From an uncultured Porphyromonas sp. (GTDB taxonomy: Bacteria > Bacteroidota > Bacteroidia > Bacteroidales > Porphyromonadaceae): a DNA stretch of 5,691 nucleotides. Location: positions 1-5,691 of the forward strand of contig NZ_CAKRLH010000101.1 of assembly GCF_934359325.1 (NCBI RefSeq), given 5' to 3'. The first letter of the stretch is position 1. Each line of letters opens with the position of its first letter. The position numbers were made by a program, and so were the translations under genes. Of the stretch, positions 1-5,691 are shown one piece after another. The notes beneath the pieces were generated by a model. The model had not been told where the DNA came from. It did not search any database and saw nothing but the letters and a program-made list of their open reading frames with translations.

Positions 1-3000
1 GATCCACTCTTAGTCAGGGACGGAGCGGCCGGGCAGCCGGCCAGTCTTGCCCGTCGGCAGGATATGAGACGTCAGCCCCTGGTGAGAGAGTATCGGATGG
101 AGGAGCTCTTCCCGAGACGGGACCTCAATCAGCTTGGTACGCAGTTTATTCAGATGCTTAACCTCTCCTACTATCCCGATGAGCGTGGTCCTTATAACTA
201 CCGTACAGAGGGCTGGGTTGAGGGCGCCAAGCTCAGTCGGGCGACTGACAACTGGGCTGCCATTGCCACGCCACTCGAGGTACAGGACCTGGAGAAGGAG
301 CGTATCACTTCCCTTGAGCTATGGCTGCTGGACCCTTACTACTCCCAACAAGATGCGCCGGAGGGGGATCTGCTGATCGATTTTGGGCGATTCTCTGAGG
401 AGATCATACCGGATGGGGCACTGGACTTTGAGAGCAGTCTTCCGACTGTGACCACTCCCCATGGGCGACGGGCAGAGTCAGTCCCGCCAGTCCGCTCCTT
501 CTCCTCGGATGGTATCGAGAGTCAGGATGTGGGACTGGATGGAGTCTCTTCCGGTGAGGAGCAGGAGCTATTTGCCGACTATCTCAGTTCGCTTCGGGCC
601 GTTATTGATCCTGCCGCTTGGAGTAGGGGGGGGGTGACTCTCCCCGGCTCTCCACTGGAGGATCCCTCCGGGGATGACTACCACTTCTACCTCGGAGAGC
701 GGTGGGATCGTGCTGAGGCAGGCATTCTGGAGAGGTATAAGTATATCAATGGTACGGAGGGAAACTCCCTCCCAAGGCTTATCCAAGGGCGTCCCTCGGC
801 GTGGACCGACCTCCCGGACACTGAGGATCTCGATGGGGATGGGGTACTCACGACGCGAGAGAGCTTCTTCCGCTATCATCTGTCCCTATCTAGAGAGGGA
901 CTTCATCCCGGTGGTAAGTGGTATACTGGTGAAGTGCTGGTCAGGGAGGAGGGCAGCCAGCCATCGAGATGGGTCAAGCTTACCATTCCGCTCTCCAAGT
1001 ACGATGCCACTATGGGGGTACATCCCAGCATGCAGGACATCAGTGCCGTGCGACTGACCTTAAGACGCTTCGAGCAGCCGATTCACCTTAGATGCGCTGC
1101 GGTTAGGCTCGTTTCTTCCCCCTGGCAACCCTACACCTCGACTGTAGACCCCGATCGAACCAATGCGGAGATCACCCTCCAGACCCACAGCCTGGAGGAG
1201 GACTCGGGTCGCTCTCCCATACCGTACGTTTCCCCAAGGGGCGTGGCAAGAGACAGACGCCCTGGGGCGCTCTCTCGAGTGAGATATGACGAGAAGGCGC
1301 TTGCGATCTCGATCCCGGACATGGCAAAGGACGAAACAGCAGCCGTCTATCGAGCCACCGACCTCGACCTTCGACACTATCGACAGCTAGTCCTCTATAC
1401 TCATGCTGAGGGGGAGGTGAGGGATCAGGATCTGGAGCTTTTTATAAGGTTGGGGTCGGACTTCTCGTCCAATTACTATGAGTATCGCCATCCTCTGCAG
1501 GTGACTCCGCGGAGGGACTACAGCAAGATGAGTAATGGGGAGCTGCAGGATATCGTCTGGCCCGTCGCCAATGTCCTCCAGATAGACCTCAGCGAGCTGA
1601 CGAGGCTGAAGGAGGAGCGTGAGTCATATGGTGGCGTGGATCGAAGTCAAGTCTATTCCCGGGGGAGGGTCTCCCTACGGGGGTACCCCTCCCTAGGCAA
1701 TGTGACGGCAATACTGATAGGCGTCAGAAACAAGAGTGACGGGAGAGTCTCCGCTGAGGTTTGGGTCAATGAGCTGTCGGTATCAGGTGCCGGACAGATG
1801 TCCGGCGGTGCATGGCTCACCGATGTGAGCGCCACTCTATCAGACCTCGGGTCAGCGAGCCTTAAGGTGGGCAGTCAGAGTGCAGGCTATGGAGATATTA
1901 GGAGTGATGTGAGGCTTCAGAGACCGCTTTCTCACACCTACTTTGATCTTGAGTCAATGATTGAGTTAGGTAAATTGCTGCCTAAGCGGTGGTGCGTCCA
2001 GGCTCCGGTCAGATACACGCTGCAGGAGAATAGAAGTACCCCCCGGTATGACCCCTATGATACGGATCGACCATACAAAGGAGGCGAGCCGATCTACTAT
2101 GAGTACTCCGATCGCCTCAGTCTAAGTAACTGGAGAGTGAGACCGGAGAGTAGTACCGCAGGCATTAAGTCTGACCTTACTCTCTCTTACGACTTAGCAC
2201 ATCACCGCAGACGCGACCCACAGACACTGGATCGGAGCAGTAGGCGCATGCACACCACCATCGACTACCTCAGCGAGAGCGGCACCGGAGATTATGTGCG
2301 GGTCCACAGTGGCTGGAACCGAGTATACGACTCCTCCCTCCTGCCCACACCGGGAGAGGAGATGGAGCGCTCCACTCAGGTCTATCGCAACTGGCTCTGG
2401 GATCGATCCCTCGGGGTGAAGTGGTCTCCTGCGAACTTCGGTTCGGTCACGATCCATAGCAATACTCTGGCACTCATAGACGAGACCCCATCCAGCATTG
2501 ACCGTCGGGACCAGGACCTCTCCTTCCGCCTATTCTCCGAGCAGATACTACGCTCCATTGGTACCCTCGGTGTGACAGATAGATATCAGGGCAGATATAC
2601 CCTCTCACTCCACACTCCCATGATGCGTCACCGACTTCTCCGTCCGGCTTATGTCAGCCTCACGTACAGCGGGGACTACTCCTGGAGGCGAGGTGTGATC
2701 GTAGGAGAAGAGAGTAGCGGGCATACGATCCGAAACGATGGGCGAATGGATCTCCTCCTTAGGTACAACCTCGCTCAACTAGCCTCTCAGGGAGATGTTC
2801 GTAAAAGTCCCGGTGAATTGCAGGTGAAGTATGGTCGCTATGGGGGAAGTACGATCCCTGGCTTCCTACCCGAGGCAGGTAAGGCCTTTGGGGTAGGGCG
2901 CCAGGAGAGTACGATCTCTCCCACGCTCGGGTATATGCTGGGGATAAGCGACTATGCTGAAGAGATCGACCATGCAGTGAGGTCAAAGTGGGTCAAAGAG

Positions 3001-3981
3001 GATCCCACCCTTAGTCGTCTCCCCTCCTACTTCGTCAAGGATGACCTCGCCTGTGAGCTGCGGCTTCGTCCACTCAGTGGCGTGACCGTGGATCTATTCC
3101 TTAGCCAGGTCCGAAGTCGCTCCTATATATGTAGTGGTGTCAGTGGCGATGGGGCAGAGATGATGGGGCGGCTCAGGATGTCTACCATTGGTCTTAGAAG
3201 AGATGCTACTGCGGAGATCCTGAGAGACTTGGCGAGTGATACCGATAGGGAAAGGGCTATTGGACTCTTCAGATCGCACTACCTCATCAGCCCCAAGGAG
3301 CAAAAGGGGCTCCCCTCGTCGCTTAATCTTCTCCCTAATTGGCTCATCACGCTGGATCTCGCCTCCCTCTCCGATGCGATCCGGTCTGTGACACCGCGCC
3401 TGGTCGTCAAGCATCAGTATCAGGGATTGCTTGAGTTGCCTGACTACCGACTAAGAAGTGATGCCACTCCTGAGAGTCCATACGATCTACAGACGATCAC
3501 CACCTCGGACCACTTTGGTCCTCTGATCGGCGTAGAAGCCACTGTCCGTAAAGAGCTCACGCTCTCGGCCGCCTATATCCTAAACAACTCCCGATCCCTC
3601 CTGATCGAGAGCCTGAGACTCCTCACACAGACCGACCGACGTGGAGATCTCTCCGTCAGATATCAGGTCACCCTCCCTCCGCTCATCAGATCGGGCATCC
3701 CGATACTCTCATCATCGCAGACGTCACTAGAGAGTAATCTAAGCTACTCCTACACCCACACATCGCTGGAGGAGGCAAGTGTGCGGAGCGGGAGCCAGAG
3801 CAGGATACGTGGACTAGACTCACACAGCATGAGGCTCACGCTGGACTACCACTGCTCGAGTAGTCTCTCCATCAGAGGCTTCTGGAGAGAGGAGATAAGA
3901 AATCCCTTAGTCACCGGACACCAGTACCCCTACCGTAAGTCGTCTTACGGCGTGATGCTGATGCTAAATCTCCGTCCTTAG
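1..3981 (+). CDS. sprA: SprA/Sov, T9SS outer-membrane translocon (C-terminal part, 5' end missing)
   Basis: This is the C-terminal 1,326 residues of SprA (Sov in Porphyromonas gingivalis), the very large outer-membrane beta-barrel through which type IX secretion cargo leaves the periplasm; it works with PorV and a plug protein. The frame is open from base 1, so the ATG at 64 is internal. Family proteins are about 2,400-2,500 residues, so roughly the first half is missing. Recognisable SprA blocks, numbered from base 1, are YYPDERGPYNY (57-67), DNWAAI...LWLLDPY (83-113), an acidic PDTEDLDGDG segment (about 272-281), LGSDFSSNYYEYRHPL (about 485-500) and AEVWVNELSVSG (585-596). The remainder alternates short polar and hydrophobic/aromatic stretches, as expected for barrel strands, and ends in a strand-like YGVMLMLNLRP. 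No frameshift is seen. It contains a nine-G run at 626-634. The stop overlaps the stop of the converging regulator. The identification rests on remembered family motifs, not on a search. Confidence 0.93.
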   Translation, partial: DPLLVRDGAAGQPASLARRQDMRRQPLVREYRMEELFPRRDLNQLGTQFIQMLNLSYYPDERGPYNYRTEGWVEGAKLSRATDNWAAIATPLEVQDLEKERITSLELWLLDPYYSQQDAPEGDLLIDFGRFSEEIIPDGALDFESSLPTVTTPHGRRAESVPPVRSFSSDGIESQDVGLDGVSSGEEQELFADYLSSLRAVIDPAAWSRGGVTLPGSPLEDPSGDDYHFYLGERWDRAEAGILERYKYINGTEGNSLPRLIQGRPSAWTDLPDTEDLDGDGVLTTRESFFRYHLSLSREGLHPGGKWYTGEVLVREEGSQPSRWVKLTIPLSKYDATMGVHPSMQDISAVRLTLRRFEQPIHLRCAAVRLVSSPWQPYTSTVDPDRTNAEITLQTHSLEEDSGRSPIPYVSPRGVARDRRPGALSRVRYDEKALAISIPDMAKDETAAVYRATDLDLRHYRQLVLYTHAEGEVRDQDLELFIRLGSDFSSNYYEYRHPLQVTPRRDYSKMSNGELQDIVWPVANVLQIDLSELTRLKEERESYGGVDRSQVYSRGRVSLRGYPSLGNVTAILIGVRNKSDGRVSAEVWVNELSVSGAGQMSGGAWLTDVSATLSDLGSASLKVGSQSAGYGDIRSDVRLQRPLSHTYFDLESMIELGKLLPKRWCVQAPVRYTLQENRSTPRYDPYDTDRPYKGGEPIYYEYSDRLSLSNWRVRPESSTAGIKSDLTLSYDLAHHRRRDPQTLDRSSRRMHTTIDYLSESGTGDYVRVHSGWNRVYDSSLLPTPGEEMERSTQVYRNWLWDRSLGVKWSPANFGSVTIHSNTLALIDETPSSIDRRDQDLSFRLFSEQILRSIGTLGVTDRYQGRYTLSLHTPMMRHRLLRPAYVSLTYSGDYSWRRGVIVGEESSGHTIRNDGRMDLLLRYNLAQLASQGDVRKSPGELQVKYGRYGGSTIPGFLPEAGKAFGVGRQESTISPTLGYMLGISDYAEEIDHAVRSKWVKEDPTLSRLPSYFVKDDLACELRLRPLSGVTVDLFLSQVRSRSYICSGVSGDGAEMMGRLRMSTIGLRRDATAEILRDLASDTDRERAIGLFRSHYLISPKEQKGLPSSLNLLPNWLITLDLASLSDAIRSVTPRLVVKHQYQGLLELPDYRLRSDATPESPYDLQTITTSDHFGPLIGVEATVRKELTLSAAYILNNSRSLLIESLRLLTQTDRRGDLSVRYQVTLPPLIRSGIPILSSSQTSLESNLSYSYTHTSLEEASVRSGSQSRIRGLDSHSMRLTLDYHCSSSLSIRGFWREEIRNPLVTGHQYPYRKSSYGVMLMLNLRP
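626..634 (+). repeat. Homopolymeric G9 tract inside sprA
   Basis: Nine consecutive G residues are read in frame as part of Arg-Gly-Gly-Val (codons agg ggg ggg gtg). Runs of this length can slip during replication; gain or loss of one base would frameshift the translocon. Here the frame is intact. Whether the length varies cannot be told from one sequence. Confidence 0.9.
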
Positions 3982-4454
3982 TCGATGTCTCGGAGGGGAA
4001 TGGCAGATGTCTGCTTGACCACCCCGAGTACGAAGACACTGTCGAGACTGCCGATGCTATCGATGGTACCCAGCTTATTGAGTACAAAATTCTGGTACTC
4101 GGACATATCGTGAGTCAGGATCTTCACCATGAAGTCATAGTCGCCAGAGGTATTGTAGCACTCCACCACCTCGTCGAAGCCGATGATCTTGCTCATGAAG
4201 TCCTGTCCCATCTCCTGCGCATGCTTCTTGAGCTTAATGTTGCACCATACCTGGATGTTGTTGCCTGTCTTCTCCGGATTGAGGATGGCAACATACTTGC
4301 TGATATAGCCCTCCTGCTCCATCTTGCGCTGTCTCTCGAAGACAGGCGACTGAGAGAGTCCGACACGACTTGCGAGCTCCTTGGTGGTTATCTTCCCGTT
4401 TTTCTGGAGCTCTCTCAGTATTTTGATATCAATATTGTCTAAGGTGTAGCTCAT
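3978..4454 (-). CDS. Lrp/AsnC-family transcriptional regulator
   Basis: A 158-residue DNA-binding regulator of the feast/famine (Lrp/AsnC) family. These act as dimers to octamers that bind or wrap promoter DNA and often sense an amino acid. Residues 5-64 form the AsnC-type winged helix-turn-helix: LDNIDIKILRELQKNGKIT, then TKELASRVGLSQSPVFERQRKM with the recognition helix around 34-45. Residues about 65-153 form the RAM effector/oligomerisation domain, with the characteristic GDYD turn at 104-107. Length is typical for the family. The ATG at 4454 is chosen because the homologous region begins right after it. An in-frame ATG at 4574 would add 40 residues without family resemblance and would translate through a promoter-like box. 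The gene converges on sprA with a 4-base overlap of stop codons. Two candidate promoters lie upstream. Effector and targets cannot be read from the sequence; autoregulation is common in the family. Confidence 0.95.
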   Translation of the reverse strand: MSYTLDNIDIKILRELQKNGKITTKELASRVGLSQSPVFERQRKMEQEGYISKYVAILNPEKTGNNIQVWCNIKLKKHAQEMGQDFMSKIIGFDEVVECYNTSGDYDFMVKILTHDMSEYQNFVLNKLGTIDSIGSLDSVFVLGVVKQTSAIPLRDID

Positions 4455-4502
4455 AAACTGTTGTCTGCGTGATTGATGAGTGGGTGAGTCTTGTTTATGA
4501 GA

Positions 4503-4510
4503 CAAAAATA
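4503..4510 (-). promoter_or_regulatory. Candidate -7 box (proximal) for the Lrp/AsnC gene
   Basis: The minus strand reads TATTTTTG, an exact match to the Bacteroidota -7 consensus TAnnTTTG. It sits 48 bases upstream of the chosen ATG at 4454, giving a leader of roughly 40 nt. No clear TTG -33 element is found 17-23 bases further upstream, so the call rests on one box in an AT-rich patch. Confidence 0.4.
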
Positions 4511-4620
4511 AGCAAATCCTTGACATTTTCAGATATTTCTGCTCAGGCGAGGCGTTGAAGTGCTGCGAAACCATTCAACTCATTGCGTTTGATCGGATGT
4601 GCATGGAGGTTTCACTGGTG

Positions 4621-4628
4621 CAAATATA
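4621..4628 (-). promoter_or_regulatory. Candidate -7 box (distal) for the Lrp/AsnC gene
   Basis: The minus strand reads TATATTTG followed by CA, a match to TAnnTTTG and to the common extended form with a trailing C. A start near 4617 would give a leader of about 160 nt before the ATG at 4454, or about 43 nt before the alternative ATG at 4574. No canonical TTG is seen at the -33 position; instead that position is occupied by the inverted repeat and phased GTCTC motifs, which could be an activator or repressor site. Confidence 0.45.
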
Positions 4629-4636
4629 CCACCTCC

Positions 4637-4681
4637 ACCGGAGGAGGTTGTCTCACGGAGTCTCTAAGTGTCTCCTCCGGT
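4637..4681. repeat. Perfect 10-bp inverted repeat with 25-base spacer
   Basis: ACCGGAGGAG at 4637-4646 is the exact reverse complement of CTCCTCCGGT at 4672-4681. The left arm also takes part in a second, smaller palindrome, ACCTCC (4631-4636) with GGAGGT (4643-4648). The two pairings are mutually exclusive. The repeat lies just upstream of the distal -7 box of the regulator gene, where an operator would be expected. Confidence 0.75.
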
Positions 4682-4684
4682 CTC
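4650..4684. repeat. Four GTCTC motifs at exact 10-bp spacing
   Basis: GTCTC occurs at 4650-4654, 4660-4664, 4670-4674 and 4680-4684, one copy per ten bases, with unrelated bases between. On the minus strand these read GAGAC and lie about -33 to -67 relative to a start from the distal -7 box. The spacing is close to one helical turn, putting all copies on the same face of the DNA. A fifth copy is inverted (GAGAC on the plus strand at 4709-4713). Confidence 0.7.
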
Positions 4685-4790
4685 TTACTTACCGATTATG
4701 CAGACTGTGAGACTCATCGTCCGAGGAGCCTCGACTCCGCAAGAAAGACGACTCGGGGACTAAATTGCCTCCTTCTTTTATGTCAAAATA

Positions 4791-4826
4791 AGAGAGTGTG
4801 CTCCCATTAATGGGGGCACACTCTTT
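4791..4826 (-). terminator. Rho-independent terminator-like hairpin after the thioredoxin-fold gene
   Basis: Arms AGAGTGTGCTCCCA (4793-4806) and TGGGGGCACACTCT (4811-4824) pair across a TTAA loop, with one non-Watson-Crick position (4802/4815). The hairpin lies about 27 bases beyond the stop codon at 4853-4855. On the minus strand it is followed by a T-rich TTATTTTGAC, fitting termination of the leftward gene. On the plus strand the odd position would be a G.U pair, so the stem is slightly better there, but the following bases are less T-rich and no plus-strand gene needs it. Confidence 0.7.
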
Positions 4827-4852
4827 CTGACTTGCTACCGGGGGATGACGGA

Positions 4853-5691
4853 CTAGAGCAGTCTGCTGAGTAGACCTCTCACTTCATCAAAGGAGGTTGC
4901 TCGTGTCACGATGTCTCCCTCAGCATTGATGAGGAAGAGTGCGGGGACAGAGCTGATATTGTACAGTCCGATGAGGGATGAGTAGACGCCATCCTTATCC
5001 CGGACGTTGTGCCATGGCTGCTTGACCACTCTATTCTTCCAGACATAGCTATCTGTATCGAAGCTAACCTGATAGATCCTCAGCCCACTCGGAGAGTAGG
5101 TCTCGTAGAGGCTGGCTATCTGACTCTGGTACGCCGTGCTCCAGTCTGTGTCCATAGAGGTGAAGCTGAGGAGGGTGACGTGTCCCTTAGCAATGTCTGA
5201 GAGACTGATCTCCTGACCATCGATGCCGGGGAGTGTGATGTCGAAGTACCCGATGTGGCGCACATCCTTACTTGGCAGAGAGTCCACCTGGGCGATCTCC
5301 CTGGCTGCCCGCTCCTGCTGCCGCACGACAGCAATGGATCGGAGGGCGAGGTTGTACAGGTGATCTCTGCGCTCACTATTAGGGTAGAAGGTGTCGTAGA
5401 CATTAGCAACTGCCGCAAAGATCCTAGAGTCCTTCTTGTCGTAGATATTGAAGATCAGGTTGCCGTCGATCTGCTGGAAGAGTGCGAAGTAGGCAACAGG
5501 GGACTTGGGGTCCTCGAAGATCACCTCCTGTGCTATCTCCTTGTAGCTACCGAGGATGCTATCTCGGTTCTGAGCAAAGTCCGCATAAGAGATACTGCCG
5601 TCATCGTACTTCTGAACGAGATGCGACATGGCTACATTGGCATCCAGCTGTGCCAGCCAGACGTGCTTGATCTTCTCGGCCGGTATTGAGC
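4853..5691 (-). CDS. Thioredoxin-fold (TlpA/AhpC-TSA-like) protein without cysteines, N-terminus missing
   Basis: The visible 278 residues are the C-terminal part of a TlpA-like protein. The frame stays open to the window edge, so the ATG at 5629 is probably internal. The first ~140 residues are helical, polar and resemble the middle region found between an N-terminal DUF4369-like domain and the thioredoxin domain in many Bacteroidales proteins. The thioredoxin-like part starts near GYFDITLPGIDGQEISLSDI (ORF residues 127-146 from the ATG at 5629), followed by VTLLSFTSM, a WKNRVV helix, and SSVPALFLINAEGDIV with the usual cis-proline at 229. The position normally held by CxxC aligns with TDWS (161-164), and no cysteine occurs anywhere in the visible part. 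Such proteins usually work in the periplasm or at the outer membrane in disulfide chemistry; this one cannot by the usual mechanism, so its role is unknown. Any signal peptide lies outside the window. A terminator-like hairpin follows. Confidence 0.82.
   Translation of the reverse strand, partial: SIPAEKIKHVWLAQLDANVAMSHLVQKYDDGSISYADFAQNRDSILGSYKEIAQEVIFEDPKSPVAYFALFQQIDGNLIFNIYDKKDSRIFAAVANVYDTFYPNSERRDHLYNLALRSIAVVRQQERAAREIAQVDSLPSKDVRHIGYFDITLPGIDGQEISLSDIAKGHVTLLSFTSMDTDWSTAYQSQIASLYETYSPSGLRIYQVSFDTDSYVWKNRVVKQPWHNVRDKDGVYSSLIGLYNISSVPALFLINAEGDIVTRATSFDEVRGLLSRLL

Larger units (their letters stand above)
4455..4852. other. Structured non-coding region between two leftward genes
   Basis: These 398 bases contain no convincing gene. 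The open frames across it (a 75-residue plus-strand frame from 4583 and the upstream extension of the regulator) have no recognisable domain. From left to right it holds a -7-like box at 4503-4510, a second at 4621-4628, overlapping inverted repeats at 4631-4681, four phased GTCTC motifs at 4650-4684, a GC-rich stretch with short self-complementary arms (for example CGAG/CTCG at 4722-4733), and a terminator-like hairpin at 4791-4826. The density of complementary arms between about 4630 and 4760 leaves room for a structured RNA or operator, but no known RNA family is recognised. Confidence 0.7.

Noticed and set aside
64..66. ATG at 64 as the start of the large plus-strand gene
   Set aside because: The frame is open upstream to base 1 and the protein begins in the middle of the SprA family; the true start lies outside the window.
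3970..3995. CTCCG/CGGAG inverted repeat at the sprA end as a terminator
   Set aside because: Only 5 bp of stem with a 16-base loop and no T-tract.
4110..4442. 110-residue plus-strand open frame opposite the regulator
   Set aside because: It is a shadow of the Lrp/AsnC coding sequence on the other strand.
4520..4525. TTGACA as a sigma-70 type -35 box on the plus strand
   Set aside because: No TATAAT-like box follows at 16-18 bases, and Bacteroidota primary sigma factors use a different consensus; there is also no plus-strand gene downstream.
4455..4574. N-terminal 40-residue extension of the Lrp/AsnC regulator as the default start
   Set aside because: Family homology begins right after the ATG at 4454 and the extension spans a promoter-like box; kept only as an alternative in the findings.
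4583..4810. 75-residue plus-strand open frame in the intergenic region
   Set aside because: It has no recognisable domain, runs through the inverted repeats and into the terminator hairpin, and has an odd composition rich in Cys, Arg and Leu; likely chance.
5255..5689. 144-residue plus-strand open frame opposite the thioredoxin-fold gene
   Set aside because: It is antisense to a gene with clear fold features and shows no domain of its own.

Overview
The window looks like a piece of a Bacteroidota chromosome, most likely Porphyromonas or a close relative. The main reason is a large SprA/Sov gene, the outer-membrane translocon of the type IX secretion system (T9SS), which is restricted to this phylum. 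Supporting signs are a fairly GC-rich base composition, near-consensus Bacteroidota -7 promoter boxes (TAnnTTTG) and a TlpA/thioredoxin-like protein of a type common in Bacteroidales. The genus is an inference; the phylum is well supported.

Layout. Positions 1-3981 (+) hold the C-terminal 1,326 residues of SprA/Sov. The frame is already open at base 1, so the ATG at 64 is internal and the gene begins outside the window. Positions 3978-4454 (-) hold a complete Lrp/AsnC-family regulator that converges on sprA; the two stop codons share the four bases TTAG. Positions 4455-4852 form a 398-bp non-coding stretch. It carries two candidate -7 boxes for the regulator, a 10-bp inverted repeat, four GTCTC motifs spaced exactly 10 bp apart, and a strong hairpin that probably ends the next gene. 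Positions 4853-5691 (-) hold the C-terminal part of a thioredoxin-fold protein that runs off the right edge and has no cysteine in the visible 278 residues.

How they relate. The three genes are not an evident operon. sprA is transcribed rightward. The regulator and the thioredoxin-fold gene read leftward, separated by a probable terminator and a promoter region, so the regulator is probably its own transcription unit. sprA and the regulator have no visible terminator between them, so their transcripts should overlap. The most interesting parts are the structured region upstream of the regulator, the cysteine-free thioredoxin-fold protein and a nine-G tract inside sprA. No new multi-gene system is evident in the window.
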